A DNA stretch of 64,000 nt. Origin: Candidatus Poribacteria bacterium. Its GTDB lineage: Bacteria; Poribacteria; WGA-4E; WGA-3G. The position numbers and the translations under genes are program-made. The notes under the pieces were generated by a model that was not told where the DNA came from, made no database searches, and saw only the letters and a program-made list of their open reading frames with translations. Positions 42,253 through 50,156 of this stretch are shown piece by piece. The stretch is taken from contig JAJEEK010000090.1 of the NCBI GenBank assembly GCA_022821065.1, forward strand, positions 62,001 through 126,000, read 5' to 3'. Position 1 is the first letter of the stretch. The number at the start of each line of letters is the position of its first letter.

Positions 42253-42843
42253 TTATAGGTTTGCTCTGTAGGGAGCCAAAAATTTCCGGAGTTGCTGAAT
42301 TGCTGCGTTTTTGCGTGAGGCAACGGTTCCAATCGGACATTCGAGGATTTTTGCGACTTCTTGATAAGACAATCCCTGAACTTCTGTTAAACGGAACACC
42401 AATTGGTGTTCTTTTGATAATTTACCGATTGCAGCCTGAATCGCCTCGTAGGTCTCTTTAGCAATGAGCAGTGCCTCCGGTGAATAACGCGTATCTGCTA
42501 CAGCAACAGTGATCGGCGATGAATATTCATCATCTTCTCCATGTGGTGTATCTAATGAATCAACCTGAGGGGTTCTCTGCTCTTTTTCCAACTGTTTGAG
42601 ACAGACATTCCGTGCGATGTGGTAAAGGAATGTTCTGAATTTAGCGATAGGACGGTACGTTGGTACGCAGCGCCACAGCCGTAGAAACGTCTCTTGGCAG
42701 AGGTCTTCCGCAAGTGTCTTGTTTTTGACAAATCGATAGATAAAACTTAAAGTGTTCGCGTAGTGTCGATCGGTTAAAATTCGGAATGCGTCTCTGTTTC
42801 CATCTTTCACAGAGAGCATCAACTGCTCGTCAGTATGTAACAT
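42253..42843 (-). CDS. ECF-type RNA polymerase sigma factor
   Basis: 196 residues from ATG 42843 (GAGGAG seven bases upstream); ten more open codons lie above it without a ribosome site. Region 2 (LSFIYRFVKNKTLAEDLCQE, FRTFLYHIARNVCLKQLE) binds core polymerase and the -10; region 4 (LTEVQGLSYQEVAKILECPI, TVASRKNAAIQQLRKFL) is the helix-turn-helix for the -35. The linker has an acidic insert. No anti-sigma gene is adjacent, unusual for ECF factors. It is preceded by a ~590-base gene-free region and followed by its own terminator, so it forms a single-gene unit. Confidence 0.9.
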   Translation of the reverse strand: MLHTDEQLMLSVKDGNRDAFRILTDRHYANTLSFIYRFVKNKTLAEDLCQETFLRLWRCVPTYRPIAKFRTFLYHIARNVCLKQLEKEQRTPQVDSLDTPHGEDDEYSSPITVAVADTRYSPEALLIAKETYEAIQAAIGKLSKEHQLVFRLTEVQGLSYQEVAKILECPIGTVASRKNAAIQQLRKFLAPYRANL

Positions 42844-43309
42844 GCGTGTCTCCTCAAACGAGGAGCGTCTCAAGCGAAGGCGAGTGACCCTCCTTCGAGT
42901 ACCGGCTTATAGTGGAGGATGCCTGCTTGCTCGCTCCTTGGTCTGTGCCTTCTCCATAATCGAGTCGTAGTCCAACAACGGTGCACGTCGGCAGTTTTAG
43001 CTGCCCGTGCCTTTCTTGAAGTGCGCTCTCCTAAAGCGCAATCTCTATCATTGCTTCTACTACCGCTATTCCATACACTCTTGCCAACCGCCCAAGTGTG
43101 AGACGGTGCCGTTGTTAAACACAAAACACTTCGATACATTCTATAACCCTCCTATAAGGTTAGTCATCAGATAAGGACAATATTTAATGTCCTTTTTCGG
43201 TTTAAAAAAAGATCGTCTATAGTTTAACCCGTATATTTTGAAACAATTCATTTAAAATTAAAAAAATAAATTTGCACTATTATTTTCGATTTTCTGTGGT
43301 GTTTTTTAT
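42844..43309. other. Long leader/intergenic region upstream of the ECF sigma gene
   Basis: 466 bases without a supported gene. The half next to the sigma gene is G+C-richer and rich in short inverted words; the far half (43195-43305) is strongly A+T-rich and is the likely promoter zone, although no consensus TTGACA/TATAAT pair is present. A -10-like TATAGA lies near 43216. Nothing shows whether a structured RNA is present. Confidence 0.5.
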
Positions 43310-43435
43310 CAGGACTTACGCAATTTTGACTGCAGCCTGTTCTGTTAGATGAGATTTCTCTGAAAACATAGCGCTCTGGTGGAGAACCCAAACTGGAAAG
43401 TTTGCGCTACAAAAGTGCAGCATGCGTAAGTCCTA
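43310..43435. mobile_element. MITE copy 5 (YAGGACTTACGCA family)
   Basis: Ends CAGGACTTACGCA and TGCGTAAGTCCTA; the flanks TTTAT (43305-43309) and TCTAT (43436-43440) differ by one base. Interior as in copies 1 and 2 (GTTCTGTTAGATGAGATTT, hairpin AAACTGGAAAGTTT). Its right end lies one base from the thiO stop codon. Confidence 0.82.
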
Positions 43436-43436
43436 T

Positions 43437-44543
43437 CTATGTAATTTCTGGCTGAAACGGTTGTAATGACAGCGAGGGCTCTCCTGTTGTGAGCAGTTCA
43501 GCGATGAGCTGCCCTGTGATGGGTGCGAGCAGAATCCCGTTTTTGAAGTGTCCGGTCGCTAAGGCGACGTTGTCGTATCCTGGTAGATAACCGAGAATCG
43601 GTCCTTTTTTGGCGTAGGGACGTAGACCTGCCCACGTTTGCACGAATGTGGCATTCGCGAGTTGCGGTGCGATGGCGACACCGGCATCAATCATCTGCTT
43701 CGCGCCGTCCACGGTTGCGGTTTTGTCATAACCGGCATATTCCACAGTTGCGCCGAGTAGAATTCTGCCATCTGTCCTTGGGACGATGTAGATGCCTAAC
43801 CCGTCAACGATATGCTCGAAGAGCGGTGGCATCGTTTCAACGAGGACGATCTGTCCTCTGACAGGTTCGACCTGTATCGGTACGCCGAGTTGATTAATAA
43901 GGGTGCCTGCCCAACATCCAGCGGCAATTACGAAGGTATCGGCGTATAAGGTTTCGCCGTTGATGACAACACCGATAACGCGTTCGTTTTCTTTGACGAA
44001 GTTCGTGACGGGGTTGCCGAGTCGGAAGCGTGCGCCGAGTTTTATGGCACCTTTTGCGAGTGCTCTCACCATTTTTGGGTTGCGTACTTGTGCGTCCTCA
44101 GGGAACAGGACTGCGCCAGCGATAGATTTTGCGAGTGCTGGTTCTAACTGCCATGCCTCTTTTGCTGTGAGGATTTCCGCTGAAAAGCCGCGTTTCACGC
44201 GCCGGTCTGCAAGTCCGATTAACCCTGCTGCCTCCGTTTGATTGAAAAAGACCGATAGTGTGCCGGACCGGATGAATTCGATATCTATTTGGGTTTCTGT
44301 GCGCAGTTCTTCCGCCAACGTCGGGTAGCGTGCGAGACTCGCTCGGCAGAGCGTCGGATAGGGTTCGTGTGTTGAGGCGTGTGAGGTTAGAATCCCGGCA
44401 CCTGCCCACGAGGCTTCTGTCCCGACACGGTTTGCTTTGTCGATGACTAAAGGTTTCACGTCCCGTTTGGCGAGATTATAAGCGATGGCACATCCGATAA
44501 TACCGCCACCGATAATGATGACATCTGCGTGATCTTGATTCAA
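43437..44543 (-). CDS. thiO: Glycine oxidase ThiO-type FAD enzyme
   Basis: 368 residues. The FAD-binding IIIGGGIIGCAIAYNLAKRD near 9-28 is followed by EASWAGAGIL, VEPVRGQIVLVE and the C-terminal TWAGLRPYAKKGPILGYLPG and TGHFKNGILLAP. This combination is typical of ThiO, which oxidises glycine to the imine used to build the thiazole of thiamine, and of close D-amino-acid oxidases. No other thi genes are in the window. The start is TTG 44543 with GGAG seven bases upstream. Confidence 0.85.
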   Translation of the reverse strand: MNQDHADVIIIGGGIIGCAIAYNLAKRDVKPLVIDKANRVGTEASWAGAGILTSHASTHEPYPTLCRASLARYPTLAEELRTETQIDIEFIRSGTLSVFFNQTEAAGLIGLADRRVKRGFSAEILTAKEAWQLEPALAKSIAGAVLFPEDAQVRNPKMVRALAKGAIKLGARFRLGNPVTNFVKENERVIGVVINGETLYADTFVIAAGCWAGTLINQLGVPIQVEPVRGQIVLVETMPPLFEHIVDGLGIYIVPRTDGRILLGATVEYAGYDKTATVDGAKQMIDAGVAIAPQLANATFVQTWAGLRPYAKKGPILGYLPGYDNVALATGHFKNGILLAPITGQLIAELLTTGEPSLSLQPFQPEIT

Positions 44544-44578
44544 ACTTTTCTCCGTTGTATCAGGTATATTTTAGAAAT

Positions 44579-44608
44579 AGTTTAGCATACGACTTGATGG
44601 GTTGTCAA
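44579..44608 (-). promoter_or_regulatory. Sigma-70 promoter for thiO
   Basis: TTGACA (44603-44608), an 18-base spacer and TAAACT (44579-44584) on the minus strand, 36 bases before the start codon. Confidence 0.65.
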
Positions 44609-44687
44609 TTGGACTCAGAGAAATGGTTGTCAGTTATCGGTTTTTAGTGTTTATACACATTTTTGGATGCACTTTAGAGATTGTCGG

Positions 44688-44716
44688 TTGAAATTTCAGT
44701 AGGTTTCGTGTATAAT
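44688..44716 (+). promoter_or_regulatory. Sigma-70 promoter for the EutN gene
   Basis: TTGAAA (44688-44693), a 17-base spacer and TATAAT (44711-44716), about 80 bases before the ATG. Confidence 0.7.
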
Positions 44717-44797
44717 TTTATGTGTGCGAAACGAATGATCTCAAACTCGGTGATGGAGGGACGGCCTCCTCACCGAATAGGAAAGGTTTTAAATTAA

Positions 44798-45085
44798 ATG
44801 ACCCTTGGAAAAGTTACAGGGACAATCGTCGCGACACAGAAAGACGAGAAACTCATCGGTAGCAAATTGATGGTTGTCCAAGATATAGACCTGAACGGAG
44901 AAGTTGACCGGAAATATACGGTTGCTGTGGATGCGGTTGGCGCGGGTATCGGTGAAATTGTCCTTGTTGCGACTGGAAGTTCAGCAAGGCAGACCAGCGT
45001 CACATCGAACAAACCGGTCGATGCTGTGATTATGGCAATTGTTGATACTGTAGAGGTCGCTGGAAAAGTCAGGTATTATAAGTAG
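44798..45085 (+). CDS. EutN/CcmL-type bacterial microcompartment vertex protein
   Basis: 95 residues, the standard size. LGKVTGTIVATQKDEKLIGS then KLMVVQDID, YTVAVDAVGAGIGEIVLVAT and the end VDAVIMAIVDTVEV are the EutN/CcmL signature. These proteins form pentamers that cap the vertices of polyhedral protein shells. No hexamer-forming BMC-H protein or encapsulated enzyme is in the window, so the gene is an orphan here. It has its own promoter and ribosome site. Confidence 0.9.
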   Translation: MTLGKVTGTIVATQKDEKLIGSKLMVVQDIDLNGEVDRKYTVAVDAVGAGIGEIVLVATGSSARQTSVTSNKPVDAVIMAIVDTVEVAGKVRYYK

Positions 45086-45148
45086 ACGACGGAACGCACA
45101 CCTACTGTTGTGTCACGTCAAAAATGACAGATTATACTGACTGAAGAT

Positions 45149-45175
45149 GTTGGGTTTAACTGCGTTCAACCCAAC
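45149..45175. repeat. GTTGGGTT/AACCCAAC inverted repeat
   Basis: GTTGGGTT (45149-45156) and AACCCAAC (45168-45175), part of a repeated intergenic word also present around 16834-16931. Confidence 0.5.
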
Positions 45176-45225
45176 CTACAATCCGTTAAAAGAAGCATGA
45201 CAGAACACTACAAGGACAAAAAATA

Positions 45226-45789
45226 ATGGAACGCGAACGCGTCCGCGCTGAGATGCTTCGCAAGCGTGACGGACTCGCACCGGAAACCCGTGCCGTGTTC
45301 AGCCAACAGATTGTCGATGCTGTCATGCATTGGATACAGCGTGAGGGTTCCGATACTGTAATGCTCTATCTGAGTATGCAGAGTGAGGTCGAAACTGACG
45401 GTCTCCTTGAGGGGTTGCTCCATGCAGGCAAGCGGGTCTGTGCCCCTGTCGTTGATACGGAACGAAACTCCATGATACCGCGGCAAATACGGGATGGAAA
45501 AACCGACTTGGTTCGGCATCGTTACGGTATGTTAGAACCGAGTACAGTGTGTCCGATTTTTCCGGTCGCGCAGCTGCAACTCATTGTTGTTCCCGGTATC
45601 ACCTTTGATCTTAAAGGGTATCGCCTCGGATACGGCAAAGGGTTCTATGACCGGTTTCTCGTGAACTGCCCGCATGCTGTTTCGATCGGATTGGCATATC
45701 AGATACAGATTATAGAAGATACGTTCCCTGAAGCGTGGGATGTGCCGGTTCAGCACATTTTTACGGAGACAGGTAGGATAGAAGTCTAA
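45226..45789 (+). CDS. 5-formyltetrahydrofolate cyclo-ligase
   Basis: 187 residues. An N-terminal ATP-binding start (RAEMLRKRDGLAPETRAVFS) and the strong family block FDLKGYRLGYGKGFYDRFL at about 127-145 are present. The enzyme uses ATP to turn 5-formyl-THF into 5,10-methenyl-THF, recovering stored folate. The E. coli gene is ygfA. AAGGAC precedes the ATG. Confidence 0.92.
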   Translation: MERERVRAEMLRKRDGLAPETRAVFSQQIVDAVMHWIQREGSDTVMLYLSMQSEVETDGLLEGLLHAGKRVCAPVVDTERNSMIPRQIRDGKTDLVRHRYGMLEPSTVCPIFPVAQLQLIVVPGITFDLKGYRLGYGKGFYDRFLVNCPHAVSIGLAYQIQIIEDTFPEAWDVPVQHIFTETGRIEV

Positions 45790-46185
45790 CTACTCAGCAT
45801 CAATGAAGGGTCTTAGTTTTTCGAGTGTCTTTTCACCGATGCCTCTGACGTTCTGGAGATCGTCCACACTGCTGAAGTCGCCGTGTTGTGTGCGGTAGTC
45901 GATGATTCTTCGTGCCGTCGCCTCGCCGATATTCGGTAGCGTTTCGAGTTCTTCCGTAGATGCGGTATTGATATTAAGGAGTTCCGGTTTGTTCGGTGTT
46001 ACAGCGTTCGTCCGATTTTGTGGACGCGCATCGTTCGGTACGGCGATCAGATCGGGTTTGCCGAGGAACATTGCTGGTGCGAATCGCCGGACGCCCCAGA
46101 AAGCTGCCCCCGCCAAAATTAGGATCACCAGAAAAATGACTGCCCGCCAATAGTGGCGTTCAACGGCGTTTTCTATCTTATTCAT
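45790..46185 (-). CDS. ComEA-type helix-hairpin-helix protein
   Basis: 131 residues. A membrane anchor (VIFLVILILAGAAFWGV, about 17-33) and a linker are followed by a ComEA domain (LLNINTASTEELETLPNIGE, then ATARRIIDYRT and VRGIGEKTLEKLRPFI) with two HhH motifs that bind DNA. ComEA pulls incoming DNA during natural transformation; single ComEA-domain proteins can have other roles. It lies ten bases after the lipoprotein gene, so the two form an operon. No comEC is in the window. Confidence 0.85.
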   Translation of the reverse strand: MNKIENAVERHYWRAVIFLVILILAGAAFWGVRRFAPAMFLGKPDLIAVPNDARPQNRTNAVTPNKPELLNINTASTEELETLPNIGEATARRIIDYRTQHGDFSSVDDLQNVRGIGEKTLEKLRPFIDAE

Positions 46186-46194
46186 TAAATGTCC

Positions 46195-46734
46195 CTAATC
46201 AAAGTACTCGTCTTCGTTAAACCTCGTCCACGATTCAAATATGGGGAAGGGTCGAGGAAAATTATCGTTTTCAATGTTCAACTTGAACCTGATTTTCTTA
46301 CCGTCAAACGGATCTTGAATGGAAATTGAGATGCCTGTCGTTTCAATGCAATTTTCGCACTCCGTCGGGAGTATTTGCGCTGAACGTGGTGCCTGAAAAT
46401 AAATTCGGTATTCCGACCCCGCCTTTTCAATCCGATAGTCCTCTGATAATATTTCCCACTCGTTAATCGCATAAGGCCCTTCGGCATATTGTGCCCATAG
46501 GCTAACACCGTTAAAGAAGTCGAGGATAACGGCTTTTCGCTTGTCGGCATCTCTGGAGGGATCAAACTGGCGGAATGAGCGATTGTCCAATTCGGCTTTT
46601 ATCTTTTGTTCTTCTTCGCTGCTGATGGGTTGTAACGGTGTTGTGCAAGAAGAGAAAATCAGACAGGTGAACATGAGAATAAAAGGTAGGAAGCGTGCTG
46701 TTGTGTTTGCTTTAAAAGTGTTGTGTTGATGCAT
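46195..46734 (-). CDS. Lipoprotein, function unknown
   Basis: 179 residues from ATG 46734 (GGAGG eight bases upstream). A hydrophobic start ending in the lipobox LIFSSC (Cys near 30) predicts a lipid-anchored protein. The rest is mixed alpha/beta with a C-E-N-C pair (ECENCIE) and no recognised domain. Co-transcribed with the ComEA gene. Confidence 0.6.
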   Translation of the reverse strand: MHQHNTFKANTTARFLPFILMFTCLIFSSCTTPLQPISSEEEQKIKAELDNRSFRQFDPSRDADKRKAVILDFFNGVSLWAQYAEGPYAINEWEILSEDYRIEKAGSEYRIYFQAPRSAQILPTECENCIETTGISISIQDPFDGKKIRFKLNIENDNFPRPFPIFESWTRFNEDEYFD

Positions 46735-46760
46735 GTGTATTTCCTCCATTTTTTATTCTG

Positions 46761-46882
46761 TAGGACTTATGCAATTTTGGATTTAAATTGTTCTGTTAGA
46801 TGAAATTTCTCGTAAAATCCAGCGTTTTTGCATCACAAACCAATAGTTTGTGGTACATAAAGAGCCGCATGCGTAAGTCTTA
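46761..46882. mobile_element. MITE copy 6 (YAGGACTTACGCA family)
   Basis: Ends TAGGACTTATGCA and TGCGTAAGTCTTA, flanked by the exact 5-bp duplication TTCTG at 46756-46760 and 46883-46887. Interior close to copy 3 (AAAATCCAGC, ACAAACCAATAGTTTGTGG, TACATAAAGAG). Confidence 0.88.
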
Positions 46883-46958
46883 TTCTGTAAATTTTAACGT
46901 TAATCGAATAAGTTTGTCCAAGTAGATGTTGAGATTAATTGAAAAATCAGGATTATAC

Positions 46959-46987
46959 TTGATATGGAGGTCCGTCTCTGCTAAAAT
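46959..46987 (+). promoter_or_regulatory. Sigma-70 promoter for the Nramp-like gene
   Basis: TTGATA (46959-46964), a 17-base spacer and TAAAAT (46982-46987), about 85 bases before the ATG. Confidence 0.55.
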
Positions 46988-47072
46988 ACGCAGTAAATTT
47001 GTATTTACGGTTAATTTGATTTTTCGTTATTGAATTCATGGTAGGAAAGCACAAAGAGTTAAGAGGTAAAAT

Positions 47073-48569
47073 ATGGCAGACACCAATGAACGTGTAGCAG
47101 GTGGTACGCTTCCCGATTGGGAGGTTGCGGAACTTCCCGAACCACCGAAATATCAATTTGGCAAAGCGTTTCGGAGCATCTTAGGTCCTGGTATCATTGC
47201 GTTGGGTGGTTCGATCGGAAGCGGAGAATGGCTGCTGGGTCCCGCCATCACGGCGCAGTACGGGGGTAGGCTCCTCTGGATAGCGACGATTGCTATTCTA
47301 TTACAGGTGATCCTGAACACAGAGGCGATCCGTTATACGCTTTATACCGGCGAACCTATGTTGAGCGGTTATATGCGTTGCAAGCCGGGTGCGCCGTTTT
47401 GGATGACCTTCTACTCGAGTGTTAACTTTTTTGGGATTTGGCCGGGTTGGGCGATGACTGCTGCAACAGCATTGGGTGCGGCGTGGCTCGGTTATATGCC
47501 GCAAGATGCGGATAGCGGAACCGTTCGCCTGTTTGCGTTTATCATCTTTTTCGCGTGCTTGGGGATTGTGCTGTTCGGTGGCAAGATTTACAACGCCCTT
47601 GAGAAGGTGCAGCTTTTCATGGTCATTTGGATTATCAGTTACCTCGTTGTCATAGACCTGTTTATGGTACCGCCGAGTGTGTGGTGGGATGCCATCAAAG
47701 GTTTTTTTAGTTTCGGAGCACTTCCTGAACCGGGACCCGATGGACAGGTCAATTGGTTGCTGCTTGGTGCCTTCGCCGCCTACGCTGGAAGCGGCGGCTT
47801 AGGCAATGTCACAATTACGAATTACGTCCGCGACAAAGGATGGGGTATGAGCAGTCTCGTCGGTGCGATTCCATCAATGATCGGTGGACAAAATGTGACG
47901 CTCTCACACTTGGGCAAGGTCTTTCGCATCACACCCGAAAATCTGACACGCTTCAAGGAGTGGTGGAAATACGTCCGTTTCGAGCAGTATGGTATCTGGA
48001 TGCTTGGATGCTTCGTCGGTATTGCGTTACCTGCGATGTTGACCTTGGCGTTTGTGCCTTCTGGACAGGAGATGGACCAATGGGCAGCGGCAGGCTTCCA
48101 AGCGGACGGACTCGCCGAAAAAGGCGGGAGAGTGATGTGGTATCTCACCCTGCTATGCGGGTTTTGGGTGTTGTTCTCGACGCAACTCGGTGGTGTAGAT
48201 GGTGTCCCTCGCACCTATACTGATATTATATGGACCGGATTGAAGCGGGTCCGAAGCTTGGACGAGCACAACGCAAAATGGATCTATTATCCGATTCTCG
48301 GTGTCTATATTATCTGGGGTGTTATCGCGATGTATCTTGCGAAGCCGTTCTTTATGATTCTGGTATCGGCAACGGTCGGTGGGTATTTGTTGGTGATTAC
48401 AGCGTTACACACGCTTTATGTCAACCGGAAGTTCTTGCCGAAGGAGATACAGCCCCCGATGTGGAAACAGGTCGGATTGGTTCTGTGTGCGGGATTCTAT
48501 TCGATTTTCGGGACGATAACGGTTTATCAAAAGGTGCTTGTGCCTTATATTTTCCCGATTTTTGGGTAG
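47073..48569 (+). CDS. Nramp-like divalent-metal transporter, atypical metal motif
   Basis: 498 residues with about 11-12 membrane helices. The first helix reads GPGIIALGGSIGSGEWLLGPA where true Nramp proteins have the metal-coordinating D-P-G-N. This places it in the divergent Nramp-like group frequent in Planctomycetes and Poribacteria, whose cargo is not settled. A large loop follows helix 8 (around 245-290). AGAGGT precedes the ATG and a hairpin follows the gene. Confidence 0.75.
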   Translation: MADTNERVAGGTLPDWEVAELPEPPKYQFGKAFRSILGPGIIALGGSIGSGEWLLGPAITAQYGGRLLWIATIAILLQVILNTEAIRYTLYTGEPMLSGYMRCKPGAPFWMTFYSSVNFFGIWPGWAMTAATALGAAWLGYMPQDADSGTVRLFAFIIFFACLGIVLFGGKIYNALEKVQLFMVIWIISYLVVIDLFMVPPSVWWDAIKGFFSFGALPEPGPDGQVNWLLLGAFAAYAGSGGLGNVTITNYVRDKGWGMSSLVGAIPSMIGGQNVTLSHLGKVFRITPENLTRFKEWWKYVRFEQYGIWMLGCFVGIALPAMLTLAFVPSGQEMDQWAAAGFQADGLAEKGGRVMWYLTLLCGFWVLFSTQLGGVDGVPRTYTDIIWTGLKRVRSLDEHNAKWIYYPILGVYIIWGVIAMYLAKPFFMILVSATVGGYLLVITALHTLYVNRKFLPKEIQPPMWKQVGLVLCAGFYSIFGTITVYQKVLVPYIFPIFG

Positions 48570-48594
48570 ATAAAGATTTGTATGTAAGTGCTGG

Positions 48595-48611
48595 CGCGGT
48601 TAGAAACCGCG
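48595..48611. terminator. Hairpin between the Nramp-like gene and cobA-hemD
   Basis: CGCGGTT, loop AGA, AACCGCG, in the gap between the two convergent stops. Member of the 3-base-loop palindrome family. Confidence 0.5.
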
Positions 48612-48629
48612 TCTACCAATTATAGGGAT

Positions 48630-50156
48630 TTAGACTTTAATAATTGCTTCTACAAGACTCTCTATTGTGGCTTGTTTTGCAACGACATCGACCTTCATGC
48701 CGTGTTCTATCGCCGTTTTTTGTGTTTCGGGACCGATGACTGCGATCTGAACGCTTTTTAGCAGGTCGGCAGGCGTGTGTGTTGGGAACATTTCCAAGAA
48801 ATTGGTAACTGTAGAGGAGCTGGTGAAGGTGACGAAGTCGATGCTGCCATTCAAGAGGTCGGTTTCAATTGCGTCTCGCCCTTTACCGCTATCGCTTGCG
48901 ACTTTGAGGGTATCGTAAAGTGGTACATCGTCAATGTGTGCGCCTCTCTCACGTAGACCCTCTGGTAGCACGGCGGATGCGATTTTAGCACGCGGTAGAA
49001 GGATTTTCTTCCCGCAGACGCCCTCTATTTCAGCGGCGATTGTGCTTCCACGGGAGTGCGATGGCACAAAATCTGGATGGATACCGATGCTGTTGAGTGC
49101 CTCAACCGTCTTCGGTCCAACTGCACAGATTTTGGTTTCGGCAAACGCTCGTACATCTTTCCCCTGCTCTTGCAGGTGTCCATAGAAGATTTCTACGGCG
49201 TTGACGCTTGTGAAGATAACCCAATCGTATTCGTTTATAGAGCGGACATAAGTGCTGTCAAGCTTCAGCGGACGGATCTCTATCGTCGGAAATTGGATGA
49301 CCTCAGCCCCGTTTGTTTCTAAAAGACCAGCGAATTCGCTTGCTTGTGCGCGAGCACGGGTTACGAGGATCCGTTTTCCGAAGAGCGGTTTGGTGTCGAA
49401 CCATCGGAGTTGTTGGCGCAGCCGGTTCACTTCACCGACAACGATAAGTGCTGGACTTTTGAGTTGGGCTGTTTCTGCTTTTTGTGCGATATCGTCAAGT
49501 GTGCCTTGGATGACCTGTTGTTGCGATGTTGTGCCGACTCGGACTAAACTCACGGGTGTCTCTGGGTTTCTACCGTGTGCTGTTAATCGTTCTGTGATCT
49601 GTCGGAGGTGTGCAACCCCCATATAGACGACGAGTGTGTCTACGGCAGTCGCGAGCTGCTTCCAGTTGATGTTTGTGTCTGGTCGTAGTGCGGCGGAATG
49701 TCCTGTAACAAATGCGACAGATGAGGCGTATTCTCGATGCGTGACGGGGATGCCAGCGTACGCGGATGCGGCGATTGCGGAAGTGATTCCGGGAACGACC
49801 TCAAACGGGATTCCGGCTTCGGTCAGTACGACTGCTTCCTCGCCACCGCGTCCAAAGATATAGGGGTCGCCGCCTTTGAGACGGACGACAACTTTGCCTG
49901 CTTTGGCGTGTTCTATGAGCATCTGATTGAGCTCTGCTTGTCGTGTTGTTCGGACTCTCGGATCGGGCGCTTGGATTTTTTCGGTGTGTGTGGGGCAGTG
50001 TTCGAGGAGCGTGTCGTTGAGTAGGAGATCGTAGATAACGACATCTGCGCGTTGAAGGCACTCTACACCTTTGAGTGTGATGAGTTTTCTATCGCCGGGT
50101 CCTGCGCCTACGATATAGACGATACCTGTGGGTAGCGTGTTCGGGGACGGTTTCAT
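48630..50156 (-). CDS. Fused uroporphyrinogen-III C-methyltransferase and uroporphyrinogen-III synthase
   Basis: 508 residues. The N-terminal half (about 8-245) is a SUMT/CobA domain: VYIVGAGPGDRKLITLKG, VVRLKGGDPYIFGRGGEEA, PGITSAIAASAYAGIPVTHR. The C-terminal half (about 255-500) is a HemD domain (GKRILVTRARAQASEF, VIFTSVNAVEIF, ICAVGPKTVEAL, FTSSSTVTNFLE). One chain closes the ring to uroporphyrinogen III and methylates it at C2 and C7 to precorrin-2. The ATG overlaps the hemC stop by four bases. Confidence 0.92.
   Translation of the reverse strand: MKPSPNTLPTGIVYIVGAGPGDRKLITLKGVECLQRADVVIYDLLLNDTLLEHCPTHTEKIQAPDPRVRTTRQAELNQMLIEHAKAGKVVVRLKGGDPYIFGRGGEEAVVLTEAGIPFEVVPGITSAIAASAYAGIPVTHREYASSVAFVTGHSAALRPDTNINWKQLATAVDTLVVYMGVAHLRQITERLTAHGRNPETPVSLVRVGTTSQQQVIQGTLDDIAQKAETAQLKSPALIVVGEVNRLRQQLRWFDTKPLFGKRILVTRARAQASEFAGLLETNGAEVIQFPTIEIRPLKLDSTYVRSINEYDWVIFTSVNAVEIFYGHLQEQGKDVRAFAETKICAVGPKTVEALNSIGIHPDFVPSHSRGSTIAAEIEGVCGKKILLPRAKIASAVLPEGLRERGAHIDDVPLYDTLKVASDSGKGRDAIETDLLNGSIDFVTFTSSSTVTNFLEMFPTHTPADLLKSVQIAVIGPETQKTAIEHGMKVDVVAKQATIESLVEAIIKV

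Noticed and set aside
42870..43139. A 90-codon open frame upstream of the ECF sigma gene
   Set aside because: No ribosome site, no recognisable domain and a composition like noncoding DNA; treated as leader sequence.
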